DNA from: Tyto alba
Lineage: Eukaryota; Chordata; Aves; Strigiformes; Tytonidae
Reading direction: 5' to 3'
Assembly: GCF_018691265.1 (NCBI RefSeq)
Contig: NW_024881296.1
Location: forward strand, 2,143,779-2,207,778
DNA: 64,000 bases
Below, piece by piece: positions 12,533-24,612 of this stretch. Each line of letters starts with the position of its first letter. Positions within the stretch are counted from its first letter, which is position 1. The position numbers and the translations under genes were made by a program. Under the pieces are notes generated by a model. The model was not told the origin of the DNA, did no database searches, and worked only from the letters and a program-made list of their open reading frames with translations.

Positions 12533-12610
12533 TGAAATTTCATCTGCCAGTAAAGCTTCAGAGCTGATCACAAGGAAAAATGTGATAAAAAAACTTTTTC
12601 CTGCCTTTTG
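12533..12610 (+). repeat. Diverged local duplication, copy 1
   Basis: Resembles 13023-13098 in the same orientation. Shared landmarks are a 'tttca' start, 'agctgatcacaaggaaaaat' versus 'aactgatcacaggggaaaat', and 'tttttcctgccttttg' versus 'ccttcctgcattttg'. The copies are about 490 bp apart and perhaps two-thirds identical by eye. Confidence 0.45.
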
Positions 12611-12683
12611 TGGAAGTAAAACCACCAGAATCTGTGTCCTGCTGATTACTAAACAGATGATTCACATATAATGTAAGGGTTTG

Positions 12684-12700
12684 TTTTTTTTTTTTTTTTT
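12684..12700. repeat. Poly-T tract, 17 bp
   Basis: Uninterrupted T run followed by 'gtgcag'. It lies between the two copies of the local duplication. Confidence 0.9.
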
Positions 12701-13022
12701 GTGCAGCTCAGGAACTTCAGCTGGGGCAAATCAGCATATTGATGGCTCTGAGTCAGTTCACACCACACCATTTCAAAATTTCATACAAATTTTTCAGTGT
12801 ACTTCCTTTGAGAAATGTACATTGAGTGAGAAAAGCCCAGCCAGTGATTCTGAAGAGTTCCTGTCAGCACTGTTCATCTGCAGTTACTTTCTAGGCAAAA
12901 AGCCTTTTAGATAAAAGTAGCATTTCCATCCAAACAACCTGGACCAGTCTGGGTGGGGTAGAGGAAGGGCGACAGGATAGAAGAGCTGACCAAGTCTTTG
13001 TTCTATTTAAAGCACTCCAATA

Positions 13023-13098
13023 AGATTTCAACCACAGAATATGGCAACAGAACTGATCACAGGGGAAAATGCAATTAAAATACCTTCCTGCATTTTGA
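13023..13098 (+). repeat. Diverged local duplication, copy 2
   Basis: Partner of 12533-12610. It keeps 'actgatcacaggggaaaatg' and 'cttcctgcattttg' in the same order and spacing. It could be an old tandem duplication or two copies of an unrecognised repeat. Confidence 0.45.
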
Positions 13099-13998
13099 AG
13101 CCACAAAATCGTCGGCAAATCACTGTAATCTGGCTTTGCTGAAGTGGAGGGCATGAGTCAATGCACCAGGAAAGAGTTTCAGCTAAGTACTTTTCATGTT
13201 AATAACCTTGCTTAGGGACAGTTCAGAGCCTTTTATACCTTCCCTCAGAGAAACTGGGATCCACAAGTAACTTTCTTTACTGTCCTTTGCTTCCATTGCA
13301 GGGTTGAAACCTTGAAGAGACTCAGTTCAGTGACTGCATATGCCAGTTTAGGTGCAGCAGACAGAAAAACTGAACCTTCAGGTTGATAGAGATTCTGTCA
13401 CCTTTTTTTCACCTTTAGGTTTTGTTTTTGTCTCTTAATAGGAGATTGGTTTTGTAGATTGCAAATTAACTTTGAGCAAGAACAGCAAGCAGATCCATCC
13501 AGCTTGAAGCAAGAAGAGCCTTCAGGCGGGTGTTTGTAGGCTTTCTTTAGAAGGGCTCCCTGGACACATAAAGGGAGTTCATTAGTGGTAGTTTGTGTAT
13601 CACTGCTCCTATCTTGTTGATAGCGTGCTTGTCTCCAATCTTCTTTGTCTGAGTCCAATTCAAACTGGAATTCAGACAGAAGTAATAACCAGAGAGGGAT
13701 TCTCATTCATTTTTTCATCTCCTTCCAAATTCCTTGCTTGCAAAGGTAGTTCTTAGATTGCAACTTTGACAAAAAAAGTCTTCCACTATTGCTTGTGCCT
13801 GGACTGAGATCAGTCTTCCTGAGATTATTTATTCTTTTGTGTGTGTGAGTGTGTATGTACTGAAGTTGAATATTAAGATTAAAGGGAGCTCTTGGTTCTT
13901 TCTCATCAAAGAGCTGAACACTCCCTAACCCCTCAGTGACCTTTTAGGTGATGTTTTGGGGAGTCTAAAATCTTCAAAAAAGCAAAGGCTCAAGACCA
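13099..13998. other. Noncoding DNA upstream of LINE relic
   Basis: No gene is recognised. A minus-strand frame of 102 codons at 13398-13706 has no known domain. There is a short GT run near 13839-13855. Confidence 0.5.
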
Positions 13999-14440
13999 TG
14001 AATGTTATTAGCATTAGATGCTGAGCAAGCCTTTGATCGGGTGGAGTGGAATTATTTGATAATAGACTTAATGCAATGCTGGATTGGAATCACTTTTGGA
14101 GGTAGATTTCTTTCTCTATGTGACCTATAGCAGATGTCAGGATTAATGTAGACAAGTGAAAAGTTTTGTTCTTTTCTGGAAATATTTATAACAAAGGCAT
14201 ATTTTATCATAAAGCTAATGAACAGGTTTTTAGCAGGAAGATTACTAAGGTTACCATCCTGATGGGATGAGCGTACCTTGCTATCACAAATGCAAATAGA
14301 AACATTACCTTCCTGAATAGATGAGAAAAAGATTTTGCTGCGTAGTGTTGAGACGACAAACTTTGGGACAGAATGGTAATGGAGAAATGAATGCATCAAA
14401 TTAAAACTTGGCAAGAGAGGAAAAAAAAAAAAAAAACCAT
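13999..14440 (+). mobile_element. L1/Tx1-clade LINE reverse transcriptase relic (motif A), internally deleted
   Basis: The plus strand from about 13999 to 14100 translates to 'MLLALDAEQAFDRVEWNYL' followed by 'IIDLMQCWIGI'. This is the catalytic motif A of L1-clade reverse transcriptases (LDAEKAFDRVEWxYL), including the metal-binding aspartate. Motif C (YADD-like) is absent. After a frame change, about 14127-14180 reads 'ADVRINVDK', a stop, then 'KVLFFSGN'. That fits the 'SGYKINxxKSE' segment downstream of the palm, so most of the palm has been deleted between them. Several stops follow. A 16-base A run at 14421-14436 ends the block. The 120-codon minus-strand frame over this region is an antisense shadow. 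It is independent of the relic at 1-330 because both span the motif A boundary. Confidence 0.62.
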
Positions 14441-15715
14441 TGGGTTTCTTTCCTCTAAATTTTTAAAAGACACATTCTCCAGATGTAAGGAAATGAATCA
14501 TTAGAGAGCAAACCTGGCATTATCCCTGTATTGAATCTGAGGAATGAAGCATTCATTCAGGGCTGCTTTTTCTTTGAGGATGGCAAAGATTAGCTGATTT
14601 ATGTGAGAAATTTTAAGATCATTTTTTCCCCTAAGATTTCACAGATTCCCTTATTTCAGGATGAAAATCAGGTTTTGTGGGCTTGTTGTTTGGTTTTCTT
14701 TTTTCCAGTAAGTGTCATCGTAAATCAAAACTTTTAGAAGATTTTTCAAAATTTCCTAAGTCTTACTGTGAATTCATCATTCTAATCAGTGTAACCTTTT
14801 CATGCTCGTTTCAGTATGATAGCCTATTTTATATCTCCTGAAACCAACAAGAGGGAAAAAAACGCCCTATTTGAACTTTGCCCTGTGATGTAATATCTCT
14901 TTGTTTGTACTCCAAAAGTTTATAGTCCTCCTTTGCTATTGTGCCTTATTGAAAACTCATGCCTTATTTGCTGTTCATTATTATCTTTTCAATATTTCTG
15001 CTTCTTAAGATTCCTCATCCTCTTCAACATTTGTTTCAAATGATTTTTTTCTGCAAAGGTATGCACTTGCATTTTTGAAGGGAACTGGCATAGTCCTATT
15101 ATCTGTTAATTTTTCTAATTGTCTTGGTCTCTGTCATGAGCTATGTGTTGTCCAAGAGAGCTATTTGCAAGGTATACTAGCTAAGAGTCTGCAGATCTCA
15201 AATGTCTGGCACGCATAGATGATCCAAACAGGTTTAAAGACAGGAGAAGGTAGACTTGAGCTTTCATTTACTTCTGAAACAGTAAAAATTAATAAATGGA
15301 TGAGGAAGACAGTCCATAATAAACACATATGATACTCTGCTAGAGTCAATCCTAAAGCACAGTGCTGCTCTATTTTTAATGCACTTGCAAAGTTTCATCT
15401 GCAAATTTCATTAATATACTCCTGTAGATCCAGGATGGCTTCTCCTCAGGAGTCTCTACTTTCTGGATCATAAAGTTGTCTTCACTATAATTTAGGAACC
15501 TCTGCGATGATGCATGTTCAGCTGTATTTGTTACTCAACAGATGTCTGGGTAGTTAAATTCCTCCATGAGCCTTTATCAGTATTTCTATTCTGGGATTCC
15601 CAACTGGTTCAAGATGTACCTCTCCTAGCCAGCAGCAGTACCACTGCTCAGTGATCACTATGCACAGCTTGGATGAAGCTTGTTCAGCATGGATCTAGAG
15701 TAGCTGGTTGCCCTG
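14441..15715. other. Noncoding AT-rich DNA
   Basis: No gene, RNA or transposon is recognised. The only frame of note (15161-15349, minus, 62 codons) has no known domain. Confidence 0.5.
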
Positions 15716-16060
15716 ACCACGACCAGTCTCGCTGCTCAACTTGACCTTGCAGGCCCGGAGTCAACATTTTGTTGGTTCCTGCCCAAGAAGGACTGGGTTA
15801 TAGGGCCAGCCGGGGATAGGGCCCACGTTCATAATTCTTGAGACCATCTGCTGCGGTAACTGTCGCTGCTCTTCCTGTGTGGCTGCCGTCTGGGCTTGCT
15901 GCTCCTCCATAAATTTCAACAACACCTGCTGCTCTCACTATTCCTTCATATATTACATCTACAACAGAAGCTTGAAAACACGCGCTGCTCACACTTCATT
16001 TAAACGGCTACCTTCCCGACGTAACACGCCGATTCCAAAGCCGCCCCTTCAAGCAGTTTG
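15716..16060. other. CpG-richer block of uncertain origin
   Basis: This stretch has many more CpG dinucleotides than its surroundings (for example 'cccggagt', 'agccgggg', 'acacgcgctg', 'cccgacgtaacacgccg') and repeated CTG/GCTGC triplets around 15850-15905. It is followed at about 16067 by 'aataaa'. Frames on both strands (minus 15798-15992, plus 15879-16070) give no recognisable protein. It could be part of an unrecognised LTR, a recent insertion or an orphan regulatory region. It is too short for a classical CpG island. Confidence 0.35.
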
Positions 16061-17539
16061 GTTTCAATAAAACAGGCATGATAATGAGTTAACAATGCCG
16101 AGGGTGAACATCTCTTCAGACCTACCCTGGGTTCTTCAGCCATCCCAGCTGCTCTTCCCACTCCCTGGGTCATCCCTTGTCTTGGAGAACCACTTGTGCC
16201 TGCCTTGGCCACTGGTTTCAAGGACACAGCAGGATGCATTTAGCCTTCTGCCAGAAGGATCAACTCCCAATAGTGGTGTGGGAAAGTTTTAGGCAAATGA
16301 TGCCAGTCTGCTCTATTCCCTTAGGCTACTTCTTTGCATTGCATACTAAGGAGCTTTCCCTAGAGCTGGTCAAAGAGTAAAATAATAATCTGATTTGCAA
16401 CTAGAAGTGCTGAATCTGGATCACTATGATTCAGAGTCATAATATTAGTTATTAATGAATATTCAGACTACTGCTGGGTATCCGTGAAAATGCTCCCAAA
16501 TCCTCAGAGTTTAAGGAATTTTAGCCTGAATTATATTCAGCCAGGAATTTACATGCTGTAACTCTTCCATCTAGAAGCATTTGTCATCCAGAGACCAGAA
16601 AAAATCCCAGCCACTTTTGATTTTTTTCGAGCAATCAGAAATGAATAAACACAATCAAAATAAATGGTTTGATTAAGCTGAAAAGCAATTGTTCTCTTTC
16701 TGCACTGGCTGTGCACCCATAAGTATTAAATTTACAGGTGTTGGAATTGGTTTGTAAAACATTTCTTATTAAAAAGAGGATTGTATTTCCACCTCCCAGC
16801 AAAGACATAGCTAAACTCTGCTGTAATTTCAACTAGTCCTGTTCAGCACTGCAGCAACTGGCGAAGTTGGTCCTTTGGCATGGGAAGGTTTGACTCCATA
16901 TAGGCAGCTTTCACAGTGTCTGAAGCCAAAGTGCTTCCTTTTACTGCTGAAAATGGGCAAGAAAGGAAGGAGATGAGTCAGAATCATTTGAATACCCCCA
17001 TCAGTTTGGGGATTTTTGCCCCTTGGCTAATTTTTCTTCCCAGTCACTTAGAATATGCTGATAAAAGGCAGGATGCATTTCAGGACACTATTCACCATTT
17101 AAAAAGAAGATAAAGTACAACCAAAAAGAACTGTTTCTTCCCTTTCAACAACTAAATTGATCTCCTTTGCCTACACCCCTCACCAAGAATCTGACTTCTT
17201 CTGTCTAGCTAGTAAATATAAAGTCAAACACCTGTTTACCAGACACAGAGCTATGTGTGTGTCGTTGCCTATCCATCTGTGGAACATAAACATAACCTTC
17301 ACCAGCTGCTTATTTTAGCATGGGCTGGTAATGGAAGCCATTATAGAGCATATCAACAACATACTTTCCTAATAATCATGGGCCAGAGCATCACAGGGTG
17401 TAAACTGGCAGAGTTTCACGGAAGGTGATACTGATTTACACCGTCAGAGGACCTCACCCTGCTGTGTTTGTTTTCTTCACACTCTTCTTCTTTCAACACC
17501 ATGATTTTCCTAGTTTCTAGTTTGTTTCTGTTTTTTTGT

Positions 17540-17540
<1 letters not shown>
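16061..17540. other. Noncoding DNA
   Basis: No gene is supported; overlapping 61-79 codon frames at 16000-16380 are unassignable. At about 17395-17455 the string 'actgatttacaccgtcagag' resembles part of the same old amniote repeat family as the CCACTGACTTCAATGG motif, but only weakly. Confidence 0.5.

Positions 17541-17583
<43 letters not shown>
17541..17583. repeat. Poly-T homopolymer, 43 bp
   Basis: Uninterrupted run of 43 T residues, preceded by 'tgtttctgtttttttgtg'. This is the longest homopolymer in the window. It might be the tail of a minus-strand retrocopy, but no retrocopy body is recognisable on its downstream side. Confidence 0.95.
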
Positions 17584-17742
17584 CCCCATTATATTATACT
17601 AATGAGGCAACACATTGTGGAATAATTCCTTGGCCAGGCTCAAGCAGCAATGGATAATTACCTTGGGTACCATACAGCCTCAATATTAATGACTCTAAGA
17701 AAGACTTTGAAGATTCAGAGGTGTGATACTGCAACGACTCTG

Positions 17743-17815
17743 ACTGGATTTGGGCCAAATACCCCATTCGTATAAACATGCTCATCTCTATTGACTTCAG
17801 CGGAATTAAGCCTGC
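17743..17815. repeat. Copy of dispersed 'ATTGACTTCAGYGGAAT' repeat
   Basis: Contains 'ggatttgggccaaataccc' and 45 bases on 'ctattgacttcagcggaatt', both recognisable as parts of the old dispersed amniote repeat described at 6115. The antisense 78-codon frame over this region is not a gene. Confidence 0.45.
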
Positions 17816-18771
17816 TTCTGTTTGTTGCAAACGTGCTGTAGGTGATTCACAAAATTATGTTCGACCACGTTCACACTCTTTAGATTTAAGTTGAGTTTGA
17901 AATCTCATAGTGCAAACAGCAGATTCCTTCTTGTCTTGAGTGAAGGCTAGCATGCTGCGACTATAACTAAATTTCTGATAGATCCCCTTATCTCTCAGGC
18001 TGCTCTGGGATGCAGTAATAAGGCTGTGCTCTTGATGAGCATCAACATACGTCTTTCCTTGTGTCACATCAGTTAGGCAGGTCAGGATCTTGATGGTGAC
18101 CCAAGACAATATGCGTCCTGTGACCAGGCAGTTCATTTTCCTTTCAGTGTAACGGGCAGAAAGGCCGCAGGACTTTTTGACTCTTCATTTTCTGGTCAGT
18201 AGACAAGCTGGAACTCAGAAAAGAAATTCCATTAGTATCTGAGGCTCTCATATTACAAAAAACTTGTACAGCTTTAGAGATGTCAAATCTGGGGAGGCCC
18301 ATCCTGTTGAGCTCATCCCAGAAATGGTAGCATTCCCTGAGACTTATGCATTAGAATTTGCTTTCCTCTTAGTAATTTTGTAATGTATGCTGAACACTGA
18401 ACAGTGTATTCCAGGACTTCTGCAATTGCAAAAATCAACGCTCACCTCTAATATATTCTGACTTAAAGTGTGCAACCTTGTTTAAAATGCACTGCTAAAG
18501 TATATATTTTCATGTATCGTCATGTCTAAATGCATGATAACCAGGTTGAAAATCAAATTATCTGTGTTAAGGTGAATATTACAATGTGACTACTGCCTGC
18601 TGTGCCGCGAATGAATCTTGTAAACACAATCAAATATCTCTCTCTCCCTCACACACAGAGAGACACATGCACGCCCTTGCACAAGAAAAGAGATTCTTCA
18701 CCTTCTGCCATCGTATTGTCACAGCAGCTCATGTTTATTGTGAATGACATCTTCAGCTACAACTCAGCATG

Positions 18772-18791
18772 AGCTCCAGTATGCTGGAGCT
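18772..18791. repeat. Short hairpin, 8-bp arms, 4-base loop
   Basis: 'agctccag' at 18772-18779 and 'ctggagct' at 18784-18791 are exact reverse complements separated by 'tatg'. No polymerase III or other transcription signal is evident. Confidence 0.7.
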
Positions 18792-19567
18792 GAACATTCT
18801 ACCAGGAAAATCAGCAGTGACATTAAAGTTGTTTCATGAATAATAAAAAAAATAAATATCACATTTACCGTAGGTACACAAAATGCTTTGTTTAACTAAA
18901 AGCGTTTGCAGAGAAATTCCAGGTCTCTGAGGGTAGCTACTATTTTATTAACTGTGGATAGAGAACTTATTTGGATGGAGCTGTTTTCATTATATTGGTA
19001 ATTTTCTCAATTATACAAATGAGAGAACATGTGATCAGTATGGTTAGTAGGATACAGACTTCTCTTTTACGAAACTCTAAATTCTCAGAAAATCACAAAA
19101 CAGCAAATCTTCCATGCTTGCAGCCAGAGTCTTTCGTCCACTTACATTCTGTATAAGGAGGTTTAAATATGTGTCCCAAGTCCAAATTAGTGTAACAACG
19201 GTTTTAATCATTTATGGGGGCAAAAAGGCTTCAGAGACATAATACAATTATATAAGTGTATAGTGCAAAAGAGAATTCAATTGTCTTGATGCCATACAAG
19301 GCAAGGTTATTACAGGATCCCTGCAAAAGACACTCAAAACACAACTGCACTGTGTCCAAAGTTTTGCTGGCAGCATCAGAGTGTGTTCCTGCCAGCCGTC
19401 AGAAGTTCATAATCACAAATTTCTGGGAGAAGAAACAAGCTTACTTTGAATTACGGGGTTACAGTGACCAAAGATTTATATAAAAGTTATTTGTAGTGGA
19501 AAAGCTATATTTTGTCCTATTAAGGACTGAGGAAAGATGATTTTTGCATAGTATTAATGTGTCAGGC

Positions 19568-19598
19568 AAGCCTGAAATCATCACAAGATTTCAGGCTT
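19568..19598. repeat. Perfect 12-bp inverted repeat, 7-base loop
   Basis: 'aagcctgaaatc' at 19568-19579 pairs exactly with 'gatttcaggctt' at 19587-19598 around 'atcacaa'. The stem is GC-balanced, so it is less likely to be trivial AT foldback. It is shorter than a typical pre-miRNA stem. Confidence 0.8.
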
Positions 19599-20316
19599 TG
19601 TGCTAGACTGAAACTTATGATCCTAAAATGCAACAGCTTTCAATAAAACACAAGTATACTTACTTCCAGAAGTGGAAAACTGCCTCACAACTGTACCTTA
19701 AAAAAGCCTACAAAGGCTGATATTCCCCATTCTTTGGACTGTTTCATCCATATTCATAGCAAGAACTCTGAGAAACATCCTAAAGTGCCAAAAAGTATGA
19801 CAACTAATACCAAACACGTTGTCAATATCCTACTAACTGTTGCTTATGAACTTATCAGCATGGAAATAGTTATTCTCAGTAGAATTATCTGAACGGCAAT
19901 CATAAATAATTAGATTCATAAATAGTGGAACTAGTAAGTACAGACTTAATATTAGTGACTCAAAATACCCACCTTCTCTCAAGGTGGGTGAACAGATTTG
20001 TTTTTTAGCTTTCACTGAGGTAGGAAGAAAAATGGTGTCTTTTCCATAAATCTGGGTCTTCTATTTTTTATTTAGAGTAATATATTTTATGAATTCTTTC
20101 TGGTGAGTTCAAGTTGGTTTTATTTCCTCTTCATAGAGAAATGCTCATTTCCTGTTTAAAAACACACATGTATTTACTCTTATTTGTTTAACAACATTCT
20201 AAATGGCAGTAACAAAAAGAGCAGTAAACAGAAATAATCCACCTTATTTGTACCTGTACACAAAGCCCCTACTCCTTCTTATTCTTTGCCTTTAAACAAG
20301 ACAGAAAATTAAAAGC

Positions 20317-20318
<2 letters not shown>

Positions 20319-20348
<30 letters not shown>
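20319..20348. repeat. Poly-T homopolymer, 30 bp
   Basis: Uninterrupted T run followed by 'gtctttttgaca'. Possible decayed retrocopy tail on the minus strand; no body is recognised. Confidence 0.95.
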
Positions 20349-20349
<1 letters not shown>

Positions 20350-23300
20350 TCTTTTTGACATGTGCCAATGCTTGCAGCAAAAAAACAGTAAGACAATAAG
20401 TCTAACGTATATTATCTCTTTAGGCTCCTGCTACTGTCAGGTGGGCTTAGGCATGTGGTTTAGAATTCCTCCTTACCAGCTGCAAGGCCAAATCATGAAC
20501 TGAGAGGGCCAACATTTAGATCTGACCTGCAGGAAGAGGTGCATCAAGTATTCCTTGTCATGCAGTCAAATGAGTTAAAAGTAAGCAAATGTATGAGCAA
20601 GTAAAACCTGTGTATTAATGGAGAATGTGTCAGTCAACAGTAATGCAAGCTGTGTTTCTATCTATTATACAAGAAAGGTAAAAGTATTCTACTAGGTCAC
20701 TTAGTTACTTCAACCAGATGGAATCCAAAATGTTCAGAAAATTAAAAATCCATTTATTCCTCCAAAGTTGCATTCCATCTGTTTTCAGACATTTATGGAA
20801 TCTTTTTGCATACAGGATATGGCAACCACTGGTGCCTTGGAAATATTTCTTCCCTGTGCAGCTCACAGCCAGGCTGGATATAGACGGCACTGGAGTAAGC
20901 CCTTTTTTCAGGTGCTCTTATTTCTCTTCAAAATATAGGAAATTCTAGTCTTGTATTAAATAGAGGAATCATAAAATCCAGTGTATTATTGTCTGCAAAA
21001 TTGCAACAGGAACTTTTAATCTAAAATAACCCAAACCAAAACAGGCTATTCCCTGCTCTTTCCACCTTGAAAATTTTAACTTTCCTGCCAGTCTGTTTCT
21101 CATTTTCAGCTTGTGGAGACAGTACGAATGATTCAGATGCTATGAAAGAATGCAGCCTGGCATGTAGTGATCTCCACCCTGAAGATAAAAGTGACAAAAT
21201 TACCCCAGGAGTTATGAGCTCTAGTCAGCATCAATCATTTTAAGAAGTATTTTATTTAATTCAACTACATATTGCGCCTAGATCTAACTAGGGTATGGTC
21301 CCCTTCCTTCTATCCTTGTTCTCAGCATCTTCAGCTTCACCACATGGAAGGTATCATCTGGCATGCAGGCCAGGCCAGATTTTCTGTATATGATACAAAC
21401 ATCCACATTTCCTCTGTTTCCTTAGGACCTTCTTTCCTTTGCCATCAGAGGATCATATAAAAGTTCAGCATCAACGAACATTATCCTGCTTGGTGCAGAG
21501 AATATTTTATCCTCCAGTGAGGCTCATCCATAGGGTAAGTACAGGCTATATCTATATTGTCACCTAAGTTACAGTCCCACTTCTCTCCTGATTATCCACA
21601 CCTCACATTAAATCACTCCCAGCTTCTATGCTGGAAGAAGCCAACTGCATCCCTCCAAGCTGAAAGACATTCATCAGGTAACTCTGTCCCAGGACTATTT
21701 CTTATAGGTCAAACCACACCAGGTTTGGTGATCTTACAGAGTCTTCCAGTGCTACATCAGCAGTCCTTTGCACCATAAACACCTTTCATGCCCTTACGCC
21801 AAGGCCCAGATAACTTCACATTGTGTGACTCAGGATGATACATAATTTCCATTGCCTACATCTGCATTTTGTTCACTTTCCCAGATCATTTGGATAACTG
21901 GCAGGTGACTGTCACATGGAAGGACAAAGCACTCAAAAATACCAAGCCAGCACATCAAAAAGCAGAGAACTGGCTTTTAAGTGTAACTGCATAAAAAAAA
22001 AAAAAAAAAGAAAAAAATTGAAAAAGAAATTTACAAATGGTGGATGAGTTGTTTCAGTCTTTGTGTTTTGTTCTGAATGTCAGGTCATGTCTTCACATTT
22101 TCTTCTGCAACCCCAAGGGCAGGGAAAAAAAAAGGAAGTTAATATTCATACTTAGTATCATGCCGTCCAAAGCTGACACTTAAAAAAAACCCCACACAGA
22201 AATTTAGTGAGACTATTGCAAGACTCTTAGTGAAAACTGGTACCAGTGACATCAAGTTCTGCTATAAGAAGCCTGTACTTTTCAACACACCAGACTTGAA
22301 ATCCACCAGGTTTGACTTCAGGGTTGAGGACCACATGCTGAAAGACCATACTCAACCCACAGCAGAACCAGAGACTAGATTCCCCCCACTTTTGGACAGA
22401 CAAATATTCTCCTTCAGTCATTGGGAAAGCTGACACTGCTGAAGCTTGCTGCCCAAGATGGACAAAAAACAGAAGTGGCAAAACAGCAAAACTAGAAAAA
22501 AATCTAACTGCAAGAAGGGCTGCTAAGGACCATCCTGAGTGTGCAGCCATCCCCATGAGGCAGGCACACATCTCCCTGGTGTCATCTGCCCACACAAATA
22601 AAACACCTCTCTCTCAATAGTTAAAACTGATTAAAGGTTTCCTTTGATTACACAGAGGGACTTGATCCCACAACTCCTTATCAGCTGAAGTGCCTGCACT
22701 GCCCCTCTTTAGTTTCACCCAACCCCTGCTAAGTTTAGACAAAAAGGCAACAGCTGTGGCTACTGACAGAACAAGGTTGGCAGCTGCAAAACTGAGATGC
22801 CACATTTCAGTGTATAATTTTCTTTCCACAGTGTCTCTCCCTAACTTTCCTCTTTAAGAGGCACTTAAAATCCATGTGTCTGACTCAATTATTGTTATTG
22901 TAGCTACGGAACAGAATGCGATGCTGATGAGGGCCTACCTGTCTAGTTAACTTCCCTTTCTGGATGCTTTCTTTCTTTGATTCATCATTGCTTGTGACAC
23001 ATGTATTGTCTAAACTATGTTCAAGAACAAGTCTCTAATACATTCAATGGAAGAAGGTGAAAAATCAGAAAACCGCATATCAGTTGCATGCACAAACTAA
23101 CACACTAACTTTAAGCATCCTATTTCTGAAAAATATCTTATATAGAAAGAATGGTTTCATTGCATATTAATAATAAGATTTGCAGTAAAATTAAGAATAA
23201 CATTTCTTTTGCTTCCTTTGATTAGGAGAACACCGACATTGTATAAATGCTCTGTCTTTATGAACTCATCTAGAGATTCTGCGTTCCTTCAGCACTCAGT

Positions 23301-24307
23301 ACATTATCGAATCATATCCAAAGCACTATGAATTCATGCCCCAGAGGGCATGAACCCAAATTTAAAGTCATCATCATTCTGTATATTTGCTGCTCAGTTG
23401 AAGGTTTTATGATACAGGCTGAATGTCTTTTCAGGACAATCCTAAAAATAAGTTAATGCAGTGGGGACTGAATTTATTGGACATGTACACTCACCTTCAG
23501 TTGATGTTCTCCCTAGGTCAGTTCTCATGTGATTGGCAAGAGATCGTGACAGCTTGTATCTTCCTATGAGAAACCTGTGCAGACACTGGTAATTAGAACT
23601 GTCACTCAGTCCTCCCTGACAACAGCTACTGCAGTGGCTCTGGGCCTCTGAACTAGCTACTGCCTCTGGAAAATCCTGTTTCCCAGTGTCTTCTCCTCCA
23701 TAGGCACATACCTAATTGCATGTAAACATTCTTTAATTTAGTACGGGACACAAAAACATTGGTACCTCAAGCTGAAAATACAGTGGTTGATAAATACCGA
23801 AAAACTATGATTCCAAAGTGTCACCTACAATGTAGCTCTCCAACTGCCTTCCCTGACTGATTGCTGAACTAGGGATTCTTCCTCAGTACTGGAAAATCTG
23901 AGAAGGGTCTCAGTCTCTTTTTTAAGGAGCCTAATTCTTAGTCAAAGTTAGAAGTGTTGAGGCCTGTAAGTCAGCTCAGTTTTGGAACAAAAATACTCCA
24001 TTTCGGTTTGAAAATATCAGTGTATTTTCTCTGTAAGATTCTACCTCAAATCAGCACAAGAATAAAAAAACTCAATTACCTATTGGTATTTTTTTACTGG
24101 ATAACTGATTTATTGACAAGCTATTAATGACTGAAACTAACAAAGAAAAGAAAATGAAAGAAAAGTACTGCAGTAGGAAAAAGAACACGAAGCAGCGTTC
24201 ACATCTGTATTTGCAAGAGACTAAGGATAAGGCAAGATGTTTGGAAATATTTGCAAATGAAAATGAGGCTGAAATTTTTCCTTGTACTAGTTTATCTACA
24301 GAGTGAA
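20349..24307. other. Noncoding DNA
   Basis: No gene or transposon is recognised. Overlapping frames at 22227-22829, up to 122 codons on the minus strand, have no known domains and are near chance length. An interrupted poly-A run lies at 21993-22017. Confidence 0.5.
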
Positions 24308-24400
24308 ACTTGGATTCTATTCTCAGCTTTGCTGCAATTTGGAGGTATTATTTCAGATACAGCTTCCTTGTCTGTGAAATGGGGCTAACAATAGAGCTGT
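24308..24400 (+). mobile_element. MIR-like SINE relic (3' half)
   Basis: 'cttggattctattctcagct' and 'ttgctgcaatttgg' resemble the 'gttcgaatcctggctctgcc' region of MIR-type SINEs. They are followed by the more diagnostic 'cttccttgtctgtgaaatgg' and 'ggctaacaatag', matching 'tttcctcatctgtaaaatggggataataat'. The linker between is shorter than in the consensus, so part is deleted. Confidence 0.55.
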
Positions 24401-24547
24401 AGTTTCCATGCACAGTGCCCAGTTATTTAGATCTCATCATGTGAAATTGCATCTTTTTTTCCCGCAGTAGAGGAAAAAAGAGCCAGAGCGAGGCATTCAG
24501 GAACCGTTGAGATCCAGGACTGAAAAGGCAGTGAAATCTAATCTCCA

Positions 24548-24612
24548 GACCATGGAAATCAGTGGAACTTGACTTCAAAACACTGTTGATTTCAGTGGTT
24601 TTGGGATCAAGG
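24548..24612. repeat. Copy of dispersed, nearly palindromic CATTGACTTCAGTGG repeat
   Basis: Shows both halves of the motif: 'ccatggaaatcagtggaact' and, about 40 bases on, 'gttgatttcagtggttttgg' followed by 'gatcaagg'. This mirrors the arrangement ...CATTGAAGTCAATGG...CATTGACTTCAGTGGGCTTTGGATCAGG that I remember from turtle and bird genomes. Of the copies here, this and 33101-33175 are the most complete. Confidence 0.5.

Larger units (their letters stand above)
17816..20318. other. Noncoding DNA with hairpins
   Basis: No gene is recognised. It includes CT/AC-rich simple sequence at about 18639-18670 and two hairpins listed separately. A 93-codon minus-strand frame (17855-18136) is unassignable. 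Confidence 0.5.

Noticed and set aside
14052..14414. 120-codon minus-strand frame
   Set aside because: Antisense shadow over the plus-strand LINE reverse transcriptase relic.
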